From contig JBBHKE010003483.1 of assembly GCA_037447655.1 (NCBI GenBank), positions 1 to 64,000 of the forward strand: a stretch of 64,000 nucleotides of DNA. The letters run 5' to 3'. Shown here piece after piece: positions 17,521 to 29,701 of the stretch. Origin of the DNA: Zygnema cylindricum (taxonomy: Eukaryota; Streptophyta; Zygnematophyceae; Zygnematales; Zygnemataceae). How positions within the stretch are numbered: position 1 is the first letter of the stretch; every line of letters begins with the position of its first letter. Under the pieces are notes generated by a model. That model did no database searches. It saw nothing but the letters and a program-made list of their open reading frames with translations, and had not been told where the DNA came from. The position numbers were made by a program, and so were the translations under genes.

Positions 17521-18997
17521 TAGCATTTGTTGACGAGTGCACTAAACTGTTGTATGCTACCTCGATCGCCGTTAAATGGTTCACCCAATCCGTTTGATGC
17601 ACCGAGACATAAGCCCGTAATGCTTCCTCCAAAGTCCAATTCACCCTTTCAGTCTGACCATCAGTTTGAGGGTGGTAGGCTGTGGACATGGCCAGCTGCG
17701 TTCCGCATAACGCAAATAGATTTTGCCAAAAGTGGCTCACGAATTTTCGATCGCGGTCGTTGACGATCTTTTTCGGCAGACCGTGATGGCGGAAGATTTC
17801 CCGAAAGAATAAGTCCGCAATATCTCGTGCAGTAGCTGTAGTGGTCGTGGGAAGAAAATGTGCCATTTTCGTCAGGTAATCCACAACGACGAAGATTGAG
17901 TCGTAGCCCTCCTTCGTCTGGGGAAGGGCTACGATAAAATCCATCGAGATCGCCTCCCAAGGAACAGATGGTATTGAGAGGGGGTGTAACAGACCTTGTT
18001 GCCCTGAATCCGATTTGTTTCTATTGCACGAGTCACACGTCCGGACATATTCTGCAATGTCTCGAGTCATGTTCGGCCAGTAATACGCTGCAGCGACACG
18101 TGCGGTTGTTTTGTCCCGCCCAAAATGTCCACTGAGCGGCTCGTCGTGACTTATTTGAAGAATTGCGTGACGAAGTGCCGTATTCGTTGGCACATATAGC
18201 CGTGTTGTCTTACTCGGTCTGTACCGCCACATATCATTGGCGGTTTGAACGAGTACTTTCCGTTTGATAAGTTCCTTTAGTGAATCATCGTCGCCGTAGG
18301 CGGCCTTTATCCGACTTAACCACTGTTCGTCCACTTGCATTGTACTGGTGAATGCGCTAAGCTTCGGATCTTGCGCTGCGGTCGACGTTGCGCTTTTCTC
18401 TTTCACCGAGTCTCCTTTCCCCTGCTGCGGTGCTTGCGGTCGTTGCTCCGATGCCGGCGCAGCGACGTCAGGTCTTTTTGAAAGCGCATCCGCCGGGTTC
18501 GTTTTGCCCGTCTTATATTTAATAACAAGTTCCAGACCGAAGGTTTGCAGGAACGTCATCCAGCGCACTTGTTTCTTGGACAACTTCGGCTGGGTTTGGA
18601 GATATTGTAAGGCGTGGTGATCCGTGATAACCGTGATCCGTTTTCCCTGAACGTAACATTTCCAAACCTCCAGCGCATTGATAATAGCTATTGTTTCCAT
18701 TTCATGGGTAGCCCAGTTCAACTCTGCTGCCTTTAGTTTGCGACTGTCGTAGGCGATGGGTTGAAGGCCTTTTCCTTGATCCTGCATAAGGATCGCTCCA
18801 ATAGCCATATCGCTAGCGTCCGTAATTATCTTCCAAGGTAAGTCCGGATCGGGAACTGCTAACACAGGGGCGGTAACCAACCGCTCCTTTAGTGTGTTAA
18901 AGGCTGTTTCTTGCGCCGCTTTCCAATCATAGGGCGCATCATTCTTGAGCAATTCCGTGAGCGGTGCAGCGATTTTTGCGAAACCTTCGACAAAACG
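17521..18997 (-). pseudogene. pol: RLG-1 RNase H and integrase
   Basis: Same frame as the RT block, separated from it by one TGA at 18998-19000. Shows the RNase H motif TDASDMAIGAIL, the tether region VITDHHALQYL, the integrase zinc finger (H...H...CDSC) and core with SMDF, NDRDRKF and the HPQTDGQTERV motif. Integrase after RNase H is the gypsy order. Ends in the frameshift near 17520. Confidence 0.88.
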
Positions 18998-19537
18998 TCA
19001 ATAATAGGAGCATAGGCCGAGAAAGCTTCGTAACTCCGTAATATTCGCTGGTTGCGGCCACTCCTTAACTGCCCTAGTCTTGTTTGGATCCACTGCGATC
19101 CCGTCCCGGGTCACCACATGGCCTAAGAAATCAATCCTCTCCTTGAAGAAGTCACATTTACTTCTTTTCGCGTATAACTTGTGTTCGGGAAGGACTTGGA
19201 GGACCGTTCGTAAGTGCTTCATATGCTCCTCCTGCGTTCGGCTATACACCAATATGTCATCTAAGAAGACGATCACGAATGCGTCCAGATATTGTCGAAA
19301 GATGGAATTCATTAGATGCATAAAGGTCGCCGGTGCGTTAGTCAACCCAAACGGCATTACCCGAAACTGGAAATGACCGTAACGAGTTCTAAACGCCGTC
19401 TTCTCCACATCTTCCTCGGCAATTCTAATCTGGTGGTAACCGCTCCGCAAGTCTATTTTCGAAAAATATTTAGCACCTCGAAGTCGATCCAACAATTCGT
19501 CTATCCCCGGTAGGGGGAACCCATTCTTCACCGTTAA
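18998..19537 (-). pseudogene. pol: RLG-1 reverse transcriptase core
   Basis: Begins just after an in-frame TAG (19538-19540) that interrupts [16 protein letters not shown] and ends at TGA (18998-19000) within the conserved CSYYRRF-type motif. It contains [15 protein letters not shown] and the catalytic FLDD. Both stops keep the frame, so they are point nonsense changes rather than indels. Confidence 0.9.
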
Positions 19538-21385
19538 CTAGTTCAGCGCTCGGTAGTCTATACACATACGGAAACCCCCATCTTTCTTGTTCACAAAGAG
19601 AACAGGGGCTCCATACGGTGACTTGCTTGGTTCGATTGCTCCGGCTTCTACCAACTCCGCGAGTTGCTTTTTCAATTCGTCCAACTCGGTGTAACTCATC
19701 TTGTACATCCGATTAGCCGAAGGTACCGCTCCAGGGACAAGCTCTATTTTATGATCCACTTCGCGCTTCGGAGGTAATCCTTCGGGGAGCTTCGGGGGAA
19801 ATACATCTGTGTACTCCTTGAGAAGTTTTGTCACGACTTCCGGGGCCTCTTCGGAAGTCTTTCCAATGTCGTCACTTTCTTTGGAGTCGAAGTCGGGGTC
19901 CTTCTTTTTCCATTCTTCCGGGATCTCTTCCTTCGCCTCCTCCATTGGCTGGACGACCGCCATATAAATCGTTTCCCCTTTCTTAAGTGCCCTCTTAAGC
20001 TGTAAGGCCGAAAGCAGGCGTCCCTCTTCCGTTCCCTTACCAGCCGCTCCCGCTGTTACCTCAAACTCTTCTTCACCTTTCTTCACTCTCATGGCGCCAC
20101 TTCTCCAGTCAATCGTCGGATTCCATTTTTGCAGCCACGGCTTCCCCAATATTACCTCATGATCCCCAAGAGGTAATACATGAAGCGTGTCGTACCATCG
20201 GAATTTCCCAATGCCGACGCGCAACCTCGGGGTACGATGGATGATGGATAAGGAACTGCCGTCGGCCAATTGTACCGACTGGGGATTATTTAGTACCACA
20301 AGAGGAAGTTTCAACCTTTTCACCGTCGCCTCGTTAATGAAGTTCCCCGACGCTCCGGAGTCCACCATGAAATCAGCTGCACTCACTCCTATTTGACCCC
20401 GAAATATCAAAGGGTCTCCTCCTTCTCCGGCTAACCTCATAACGGTAAGTTTTCCCTTTTTGGGGCCCTTCCGTTTTGGACACTCCCGAGCCATGTGATC
20501 CGGAGAACCGCACTGGAAGCATAGGCCATTTTGCCTCCTCCGTTGGATTTCCTCGGGGGACAAGTCATTGGTCTTGGTCTTGGCGGTTTTCTTCTTTTTC
20601 CGCAGGACGTTGACCGCTTCTTTATCCTCATTAATTGTGCCGAGCTCCATGGGGGTTGGGCCTTCGTCTCGTCGGTTTCCTCCGCTACTGCTCGACCCGT
20701 AGTGATAAGGTCTCCGGAGGTTAAAGTCGACCGAATCGGTCCGCTCCGCAAACTGAATGATTGCTGAGAGAGGAGGAGTTGTGCTTTCCCGAGCAAGCCA
20801 TTGTTCCACATCTCTACGAATAGACGACTTAAGCCCCTTCACGTAACGATCCACGGCTTCATCCTCCGTCATCGTAGGTATTTGAACCTTGCACTCCAAG
20901 AACCTCTGCGTAAACTCCATCACTGAAGTTCGTTGCTTCAATACTGCGATCTTATCTCTCGCCGCCTTCACCGTGTTAACAGGCTGCCAAGTGTCGCGGA
21001 GGAGTTGAACGAAGAGCGCCCAGACGGTCGGTGACTCATCGTCCTCTACCAATGTTCTCCACCAAGCCCCCGCTGCCCCTTTTAGAAGACCACCCGCGTA
21101 GTGAATCTTCTCACGATCCGATAGGCTAGGAAAATTCTCGAGATAGTTCGCCACGGAGAATAGCCATGAGTCAAGGTTCTTGTGTCTTGCAGGGTCAAAC
21201 TCGTCGGGAAGTCGTAATTTCGGTCTCCGGGAGTCTCTCTCGATGCCTCCATGAGGTCGCTCCCCTAGACGCGTCTCCAAGGCCATGACGGTGTTACTCA
21301 GCTGCGCATTCTGTAATCTCACACTTTCCAACTCCCTGAGAACTTGCGCCAACATTTCTGCAGTGGATACACCGTGTTCATCCAT
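19538..21385 (-). CDS. gag-pol: RLG-1 gag-protease-RT N-terminus
   Basis: 615 open codons from an ATG 22 bp inside the primer-binding site. An N-terminal coiled coil (VLRELESVRLQNAQLSN) is followed by a retrotransposon gag domain (LDSWLFSVANYLENF ... WWRTLVEDD). Next come the CCHC knuckle CFQCGSPDHMAREC (about residue 287), protease MVDSGASGNFI (about 337), and the RT start with SPYGAPVLFVNKKDGG and CIDYRALN. It is open to a premature TAG at 19538, where the family has Lys. Confidence 0.92.
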   Translation of the reverse strand: MDEHGVSTAEMLAQVLRELESVRLQNAQLSNTVMALETRLGERPHGGIERDSRRPKLRLPDEFDPARHKNLDSWLFSVANYLENFPSLSDREKIHYAGGLLKGAAGAWWRTLVEDDESPTVWALFVQLLRDTWQPVNTVKAARDKIAVLKQRTSVMEFTQRFLECKVQIPTMTEDEAVDRYVKGLKSSIRRDVEQWLARESTTPPLSAIIQFAERTDSVDFNLRRPYHYGSSSSGGNRRDEGPTPMELGTINEDKEAVNVLRKKKKTAKTKTNDLSPEEIQRRRQNGLCFQCGSPDHMARECPKRKGPKKGKLTVMRLAGEGGDPLIFRGQIGVSAADFMVDSGASGNFINEATVKRLKLPLVVLNNPQSVQLADGSSLSIIHRTPRLRVGIGKFRWYDTLHVLPLGDHEVILGKPWLQKWNPTIDWRSGAMRVKKGEEEFEVTAGAAGKGTEEGRLLSALQLKRALKKGETIYMAVVQPMEEAKEEIPEEWKKKDPDFDSKESDDIGKTSEEAPEVVTKLLKEYTDVFPPKLPEGLPPKREVDHKIELVPGAVPSANRMYKMSYTELDELKKQLAELVEAGAIEPSKSPYGAPVLFVNKKDGGFRMCIDYRALN

Positions 21386-21406
21386 GCTGTCGAGTCACGG
21401 GTAACA

Positions 21407-21418
21407 GCTCTGATACCA
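21407..21418 (-). promoter_or_regulatory. primer-binding site of RLG-1, tRNA-iMet 3' end type
   Basis: On the minus strand TGGTATCAGAGC lies one base after the 5' LTR. This is the common plant LTR-retrotransposon site complementary to the 3' end of initiator tRNA-Met, in contrast to the half-tRNA site of the copia elements here. Confidence 0.88.
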
Positions 21419-21419
21419 G

Positions 21420-21938
21420 TGTAAAAGAGGCAACAATACCCCACAACTCGTCACAATGCACAGCGGAAAATACCAAGGATCTCCCCGTAGCAACAGCAGG
21501 AGCACACAGAACTCACAGACAGGGTTGGGCTTTATTACTTGAAAAGAGAGTACAAGATTGCGCTAGCTGCGTAAGTCCACTTAAGGTCTACTTCAGGTCC
21601 CCTATTCACTAGGTCTACTTGTCTATTTAAACTAGCTAACCGGTAGTCAACTTAGTACTATACAGCTGTACACGTGGACCTTCGCGGCCAATCTAAGATC
21701 TATCCAAACTTCCTTCTAGAACTATACAGTTCAATTTACACAATTGCGGCGTTGCTATGCTGCGCTGCTACGCCGCTGCGCTACTAGTTGCTACGCCGCT
21801 AAGTTGCTATGCTGCTTTGCTGCGCTGGTCTGGAATCGCAGCTGCGCTGCTCTGGACTCGCAACTGCGCTGCTCTGCACCCGCAGTTATAGCAGCCTAGC
21901 CCTAGCTACTAAGTACCCAATTCTGTAACCCTATTACA
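21420..21938 (-). repeat. 5' LTR of RLG-1
   Basis: 519 bp with TG...CA ends. Compared with the 3' LTR it has an extra segment near 21580-21605 and an extra GC-rich iteration near 21840-21890. Confidence 0.88.
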
Positions 21939-21943
21939 GTTTG

Positions 21944-22917
21944 TTTTAAGTCAAAATGGAAAAAATTAATAAACTGAAAACTGATCTTAAGGGGAAATTT
22001 GAAATGAAGGATAGGGGGGAAGCAAAATATATTTTGGGAATTCAAGTAGAAGGAGACCGAAAAAGAAAGATTATAAGTTTGACTCAAAAGGAAGCAATAG
22101 GGAACATGCTTGAAAAATCTCAAATGGATAAAGCTAATAGTTCTTCAACTCCAATGGAGTTAAAGAAGGAAGTGAGGGGAGTGAGGAAAAAGGAGTCATA
22201 GTCTTAGACGAGAAATTATCTCCTGAAAAACAGCAGTTTATACAAACTATTCGTCACAGGTAAGTAGTGGGAAGTCTAATCTATTTTATGAATTGTACCC
22301 GGCCAGATTTAGCTGCAGCTGTAGGAGTGCTGACTAGAAGTCTAAATGCTCCCACTAAGAGGGATAGGGAGGGAGCTAAGAGAGTTCTTAGATATTTGAT
22401 AGGAACTAGGGATCTATGGTTACATTTGAGTGGGGAGAATAGTGACTTCACCACTTAGAGTGATGCCAGTTATGGTGATGCTTCGATGAGGAGATGTACT
22501 TCTGGATATGTATTATATGTGGGTGAAGGGGCTTACTGTTGGAGTAGCAAACAGCAAAAGGTTATTGCTCAGTCCACCATGGAGGCTGAATATATGGCAT
22601 CTTGCTCTGCTGTAAAAGAATTGATGTGGGTCAAGTTTTTGCTTGGTGAGCTCGGTCACCTTAAATGTGGTGTGCATAAATTTTTTTGCGATAATCAGGC
22701 AGCAATCGCTATTTCTGCCAATCATAAACATCATTTTAAAGCTAAACACATGGACATTAGACTCACTTTTGTTAGAGAGAGAGTAGAAAACAAAATAATC
22801 AGTTTAGAGTACCGACCATATAGCGAGATGGTAGTATATATGATGACCAAACATGTGCCTTCCCCTAAGCTTATTTTCTGCAGGGAGAAGTGTGGTCTTA
22901 AATTATAGATTGACTAG
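21944..22917 (+). pseudogene. pol: RLC-2 RT C-terminus and RNase H remnant
   Basis: Aligns to RLC-1 from just after YVDD (MEKINKLKTDLKG) to the end (CREKCGLKL). Broken by a frameshift and stop near 22170-22200, a TAA near 22261, and a TAG at 22456 in TTWSD. Like RLC-1 it has Tyr where other copies have the ADMMTK Asp (VVYMMTK), suggesting a shared sublineage. Confidence 0.88.
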
Positions 22918-22930
22918 AAAATAAGAGGAG

Positions 22931-23221
22931 TGTAGAAATTGATGGTTCATTTTTAAGTATTTTCAAGTTCTAAATTAAAATACAGAAAGAAGCCGAGGCA
23001 TTCTATCTCTTACTTCCCTCTCCAACTCCCACACTTGTCGCAGTCATTGGGAAGTAGGAGTGGAAGCTAGAGCCATGGCTACCTAGGCTATCTAGAGATT
23101 TACGGGAAATAGATAAGTTTATTTACCGATAAGTTTAATTACTAAAAGGAGAGATGTCAGAATCACGATTTGATCTTCGTTCCTACGGAATAATAGATAG
23201 GCGCTAGCCGGTAGTCCTAAC
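22931..23221 (+). repeat. RLC-2 3' LTR, first part
   Basis: Starts tgtagaaattg after a purine tract; stops at CTAAC (23217-23221), where RLC-3 entered. Continues at 29702. Confidence 0.88.
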
Positions 23222-24291
23222 TGTAGAAATTAATGGTCTTTTAAAGTATTTTCTAGGTCTGAATAGAAATATAGAAAGAAGTCGAGGCAATCTACCTCTA
23301 ACTTCTCTCTCCAACTCTCAAACTTGTCGCAGTCACTGAGAAATTGGAGAGAAAGCTAGAGCCATGGCTACTTAGGCTATCCAGAGGTTTACGAGATATA
23401 AATATTAGTTTATTTATAATTAAGGATATATTTACTAAAACATATATGCTACCTCTAGGATTTGAACCTGCAACCTGCCGGCCGGAAATCAGCCGGTAGT
23501 CGGTAGCTTTAAACGGTTAAGTGAAGACCTAGTGTTACGTACTACAGGGCTTGATAATTAATTAAACATTTATACGTAGGATAGTTCATTTAACTGAAAT
23601 AGTTTTACGGGGACATAGATCTAGTAATGTAAAAGTACGGATTGTAGTACGGATAAGAAACGAATACCGCACATTCACTTATTTCTTTACCAAAACGAAT
23701 ACCGCGCATGTATTTATTACGGCTACGATTAAATGTGAATTTAGTCAGACGGCCAGAATTAACGCCGAGATCACGGAAGAGGTTTTCGGCGGTTTGTGGT
23801 CAACGCCACATCGGATGACAGGTGGCGAAATTACATTGGATCGTGGTATCTCCAGAAATTACGGCACCGAATCCGGATATGACATGCGTCGACATTTAGT
23901 CCATGTCGTACAATGTCCGTACAGAAAGTACATCGGCAGCTATACTTTTGTGTACGGAGGAGTTATATGATTTGCTCCGTACATTAGTAGATAGAGTCTA
24001 TGAGAGAGATAAGACTTAGAAAAATTAGGAGATAGGACCGTCTCTCCTAGAGAGCATCTGTACAAAAGGTCAACTTTGACCCTCCGTAACTTACTGCTTA
24101 GGGGAGCAAATTTAGAGTTTCTTTTTGCTATCGACTCAGGGGAGTCTTGCCTTCACAAGGGTGAAGTTGGTCAGAGTTTTTGTCTTCCAGGGTGGCAGTT
24201 GTTCTTGCTGAAACACAAAGGGGTCAGGGTTATCCTAGAAGCTTCTTGAAAGCTGTCCACTCTGAGGACTTATGGAGGTCTCACAGTTTCA
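23222..24291 (+). repeat. 5' LTR of RLC-3
   Basis: 1070 bp, tgtagaaatta to cacagtttca. Carries the same module order as RLC-1, with the G-box changed to GACAGGTGGC near 23818. Confidence 0.9.
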
Positions 24292-24304
24292 GGTTATGGG
24301 TTAC
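24292..24304 (+). promoter_or_regulatory. primer-binding site of RLC-3, damaged
   Basis: Reads GGTTATGGG then TTACC; the CCC of the family site is lost. Confidence 0.6.
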
Positions 24305-27300
24305 CCTCTAGGGTACCAATCTTTAATGGAACTGGCTTCATATACTGGGAAAGTATGATGATAGGAGCTCTATGCGAAAAAAGGTTTTAGGGGATAGTGA
24401 GTGGACGATTGGGGCGTCCATCAAGTCTTGGAATTCCTCTAGGGTTTGAAGGAAGCAGATTCACAAAGAAAGCACGTCCATCTTCAACAAAGGAGACAAA
24501 GGAAGGAGAGGTGGTGGACAAAGGAGCGGAGAAGGAGACGACCACACCAATAGCAACTGGTTCAACATTCATGTCACCTATTCCGAGGAACGAGGAGAAT
24601 GATACTCAAACCTGGGATTTCAACAATATGACGGCAAAGCACTTCATCCTATGCCATTTTACTCAAGGACTTGCATGTCCTCATTTGCAGGTAGAAACAA
24701 CATCCGATATGTGGATAGCTCTCATATAGATGTACCGAAGTGGTACGATTCAGCAACAACACTTGCCTCATCAGAAAGTTAAGGAATATGTATACAAAGG
24801 TTGGAAAATGTTCGATTTTTGCAATGAGCTTGCAACACTCTTCATGGAGCTAGAGAGTGCGGGAAAAGATTTTAGTGAAAAAGAAAAGGTTAACTGTTTA
24901 CTGATGAAGTTACTCTATGAGTTCCATAACATAATCAACCATGTGGAGGACTTGCCGGACTCAAGGTGGATATAGAACTTAGTCGTAGGGATGATTCTCA
25001 TTCGGGAGAATACGATTGAGATCCGAACGGGAGGAAAGAGTAGCCAAGCCTTGGCAACTTCGACCGATAGGAGGAAGAAGGATTCCCGGTAACCGGTCGG
25101 AAATAATGGGGGAATGGAGCAGAAAAATCAGGCCGACGAGTTCAGCCCAAGGGCTCCCAAAGGTTTATGTCATTTTTGCAAGAAACCGGGGCACTATATG
25201 GCAGAGTGCACTAAGCTAACTGAGCTTCAGCTAAAGGAGGTGCTGACCGGTGGTAGCTCGAGAGGAAAGAAAAAGGCCCTTGTGACATTGGTACATGAGG
25301 CGGAATCCGAGGACGAGGACGATGAGCTCCTTTTGGATGAGGAGTTCGAGGCGAAAAATGAGGTCAAAATTCCACGAAGGCAGAAATGTGCTTACGGTGG
25401 ATTGAAAGGTGAAGCAGGCTAGATTGTAGATTCAGGTGCCTCCATGCACATGTGTAAGGATAGGCACCTGTTCACTAAGATAAGAAATATTCCCACCGTA
25501 GAGTTAGAGTACGGGGATGGAAGGATAATCACCACTACTCTTGTAATATCGGTAGATTTGAAAGTGTTAGTAGAAGGAAAGACATCCATAGTAACATTCT
25601 CCGATGTATTGTTTATTCCGGAGCTGAAAAAAAACCTCATCTCTACATCTGTATTAGATGATAAGGATTTTTTTACTAGCACTAAGGAATGAGTCTTTAC
25701 TGCTAGTTTTGAGGAGGATGTCTATTTCATTGCTGAGAAAGGTAGCCATGGGATGTTTAGGCTGATTTTAAGTAATGAAACAAAAAAACTTTATTATGTT
25801 AATGTTCATGATATTATGATGTGGCATAAGAGGCTTAGGCATGTAAATCTAGATAAGTTAAGAGAGAAGAAAAAGATGGGAGTGGTGGAAGGGATTCAGT
25901 TCAGTGAGAGTGATAATATAAGTGATTGTAGTGGATGTGCTCAAGGTAAAGCACACATATTACCTTTTCCTAAAACAGCCACCTGTAAGGGAGAAAAAAT
26001 TCTAGATCTAGTACATACAGATATTTGGGGACCGGCTAAAGTGCCCTCACCGGGGGGGAAGAGATTTATGATGACTATCACTGATGATTGGTCTCGGTAT
26101 TCCCGAGTGTATTTTTTGAAAAACAAGTCCGAAGCTCAGGATTGTTTTAGACAATATAAAGCATGGAGCGAAAAACTCCATGAAACTCCAATCAAGAGAA
26201 TAAGGAGTGACAATGGTGGAGAGTATACTTCTAACCAGTTTGAGGATTTTCTGGGGGAAGATGGGGTCCATCACCAAAAGACAGTTCCAGAAAACTGGAA
26301 CAGAATGGGGTAGCTGAAAGGTTAAATAGAACACTAAGTGATAGTGCTAGAAGTATGTTGTCAGATAAAAAGATAGGAAAAAGGTTTTGGGCAGAAGCAA
26401 TGAACTGTGCTAATTACCTCAAAAATAGAGTTCTTACTTCAGCTATAAAAGATCAAACACCTTATGAGAGATGGACAGGCCGGAAACCAGACATATCTCA
26501 CTTAAAGGTTTTCGGCACACAAGTATTCAGTCTAGATACAGATCAATCTAATTGGAAGCTAGATCCTAAAGGAAAACTGGGATACTTATTAGGATATGAT
26601 GAGGATGTTAAAGGATATAGAGTTTACAATCTTAAAAGGGAAGATATAATCTTAGTAAAGCATCTAGTAGTTATAGATGAACGAAAGTCTGTGGATCCCT
26701 CCAAATATACAAAGTCAGCAAAAATCAGATTTGAGTCAGAAAATTCCGATGACTTTGAGCTTCCTAACTATCCAAGTGTTAGACAAGATGACATTCTTGC
26801 GGATACAAATCAGACCGAAAAGGACTCGGCTGTGGAAACTCCAGTGACAACTCTACCATAAGCGGAAGATGTGGTGGAAATTGATACGGAATCAAGGGAT
26901 ATGGGAGAAGCCAAGATTGTTGAAAGAATCCACAAGAACCATCTATTCTGGCCTCAGATTTTGAGGGGGGGAGGAGAAGTAGCAAAAGATTGCAAGAAAA
27001 ACAGGTTAATAAGAAGGTAACAAAACTATCTCATTAAGATGAAACTCGGACTTATGGAGAGATGATGGCGTGTCCAGAAACAACCGGTGGAAGATAGCCA
27101 TCAATGAGGAGATGGCCTCAATTATGGCAGCCGATATTTGGGAGCTGGTGGATTGTCCACCTAACGAAAAACCAATCGGTTGTAAGTGGGTTTTCAAATT
27201 AAAACTAAACCAAGATAACACAATCGAGCGCTACAAGGCTAGATTAGTGGCAAAGGGATTAACACAAAAAAGGGAGTTGAATACGAGGAAACCTTTGCCC

Positions 27301-28613
27301 TGGTCGTCAAATTTCCCTCCGTCCGCATACTTCTCAGTGTGGCAGCAGCGGAAGACATGGAAGTGCACCAAATGGACATCAAGACAGCCTTTTTGCTTGC
27401 AAAATTGGAAGAGGAAATCTTCATGCGAGAACCCGAAGGGTTTGTGGAGGAACAAGAGGAGAGTAAGGTATGCCGGCTGATTAAATCTCTTTATGGTTGG
27501 AACAAGCGCCTCGACAGTGAATAAGAAGCTTGATGAGTTTCTTACCAGTCAAGGATATATCCGGATCAGCTCAGATCACTCAATCTATGTTTTTGAAGAT
27601 GAGGAAGGCGTTATATTTATTGCAATTGATGATGATGATTTGCTTGTTTTAAGTCAATCAATGGAAAAAATTAATAAACTGAAAACTGATCTAAAGGGGA
27701 GATTTGAAATGAAGGATATGGGGGAAGCAAAATATATTTTGCGAAATCAAGTAGAAAGAGACCAAAAAAGAAAGATTATAAGATTGACTCAAAAGAAGCA
27801 ATAGGGAACATGCTTGAAAAATTTCAGATGGATAAAGCTAATAGTTGTACAACTCCAATGGAGTTGAAGAAGGGAAGTGAGGGGAGTGAGGAAGAAGGAG
27901 TCATACTCTTAGACGAGGATTTATCTTCTGATGAATAGAAGTTTATGCAGACTATTCCTTACATGCAAGTAGTGGGAAGTCTAATCTATTTTGTGAATTG
28001 TACCCCGCCCAATTTAGGTGCAGCTGTAGGAGTGCTGAGTAGAAGTCTAAATGCTCCCACTAAGATTGATTGGGAGGCAGCTAAAAGAGTCCTTAGATAT
28101 TTGATAGGATTTAGGGATCTATGGTTGCATTTGGGTGGGGAGAATACTGACATCACTACTTGGAGTGATGCCAATTATAGTGATGCTTCGATGAGGAGAT
28201 GCACTTCTAGGTATGTATTATAAGTGGGTGATGGGGCTTGCTGCTGGAGTAGCTAACAGGAAAAATTTATTGCTCAGTCCACCATGGAGGCTGTGTATAT
28301 GGCCTCTTGCTCTGCTGTAAAAGAATTGATGTGGTTCAAGTCTTTGCTTGGTGAGCTTGGTCACCTTAAGAGTGGTGTGCAGAAAATATTTTGTGATAAT
28401 CATGCAGCAATCGCTATTTCTGCCAATCCTAAACATCATTTTAAAGCCAAACACATGGACATTAGACTCAGCTTTGTTACAAAGAAAGTAGAAAACAAAA
28501 TAATCAGTTTAGAGTACCGACCAGATAGTGAGATGGTAGCAGATATGATAACCAAACATGTGCCTTCCCCTAAGCTAATTTTCTGTATGGAGAAGTGTGG
28601 TCTGAAATAAAAG
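24296..28613 (+). pseudogene. gag-pol: RLC-3 copia gag-pol pseudogene
   Basis: Collinear with the RLC-1 polyprotein: gag, CHFCKKPGHYMAEC near 25170, DSGAS near 25430, integrase 25753-26313, RT and RNase H to 28610. Disabled by many stops and shifts, for example TAG in TTTTAGGGG near 24388, TAG at 24727, TAG for the protease Trp near 25420, a frameshift near 26300 and another near 27275. YVDD has become DDDD near 27630. It keeps the Asp of ADMITK, which RLC-1 lost. Confidence 0.92.
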
Positions 28614-28635
28614 ATTAACTAGAAAATTAGGGGAG

Positions 28636-29701
28636 TGGAGAAATTAATGGTCTTTTAAAGTATTTTCTAGGTCTGAATAGAAATATAGAAAGAAGTCAAG
28701 GCAGTCTACCTCTAACTTCTCTCTCTAACTCTCAAACTTGTTGCAGTCACTGAGAAATTGGACAGGAAGCTAGAGCCATGGCTACTTTGGCTATCCAGAG
28801 GTTTACGAGATATATATATTAGTTTATTTATAATTAAGGATATACTTACTAAAACATATATGCCACCTCCAAGATTTGAACCTGCAACATGCCGGTCGGA
28901 AATCAGCAGGTAGCCGGTAGCTTTAAATCGTTAAGTCAAGACCTCGTGTTACGTACTACAGGGTTTGATAATTAATTAAACATTTATACTTAGGATAGTT
29001 CATTTAACTGAAATAGTTTTATGGGGATATAGATCCAGTAATGTAAAAGTACAGATTGTGGTACATATTAGAAACGAATACCGCATATTTATTTCTTTAC
29101 CAAAACGAATACCGCGCATGTATTTATTACGGCTACGATTAAATGTGAATTTAATCAGACGGCCGGAATTATCTTCGAGATCGCGAAAGAGGTTTTCGGC
29201 AGTTTGTGGTCATCGCCACATCGGATGACACGTGGCGAAATTACATTGGATCGTGGTATCTCCGGAGATTACGGCACAGAATCCGGATATGACATGTGTC
29301 GACATTTAGTCCATGTCGTACAATGTCCGTACATAAAGTACATCGGCAGTTGTACTTTTGTGTATGGAGGAGTAATCTGATTAGCTTCGTACATCAGTAA
29401 ATAGAGTCTGTGAGAGAGATAAGACTTAGAAAAATTAGGAGATAGGACCCTCTCTCCCAAAGAGCTTCTATACAAAAGGTCAACTTTGACCCTCCATAAC
29501 TTACTGCTCAGGGGAGCAAATTCAGAGATTTATTTTGCTATCGACTTAGGGGAGTCTTCCCTTCACAAGGGTGAAGTTGGTCAGAGTTTTTGTCTGCTAG
29601 GGTGGCATTTGTTCTTGCTGAAACACAAAGGGGTCAGGGTTATCTTAGAGGCTTTTTGGAAGCTGTCCACTCTGAGGACTTATGGAGGTCTCAAAGTTTC
29701 A
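28636..29701 (+). repeat. 3' LTR of RLC-3
   Basis: 1066 bp beginning tggagaaatta (TG retained, a t-to-g change next to it) and ending aaagtttca, followed by CTAAC. Confidence 0.9.

Larger units (their letters stand above)
14628..21938 (-). mobile_element. RLG-1: Ty3/gypsy chromovirus with extra 3' ORF
   Basis: Minus-strand element of 7.3 kb. It has the 5' LTR 21420-21938, a primer-binding site, gag-protease-RT-RNase H-integrase-chromodomain, an additional reading frame, a purine tract and the 3' LTR 14628-15110. The ends do not share a duplication: atatc is at 14623-14627 and gtttg at 21939-21943. The left flank is RLC-X while the right flank is RLC-2. The LTRs differ in length (483 and 519 bp) and sequence. 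The element looks like a recombinant of two copies, or an assembly join. Confidence 0.92.
23222..29701 (+). mobile_element. RLC-3: copia element nested in RLC-2 LTR
   Basis: LTRs 23222-24291 and 28636-29701, flanked by CTAAC at 23217-23221 and 29702-29706. The coding region is heavily decayed. As RLC-3 interrupts RLC-2, RLC-2 is older. Confidence 0.92.
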
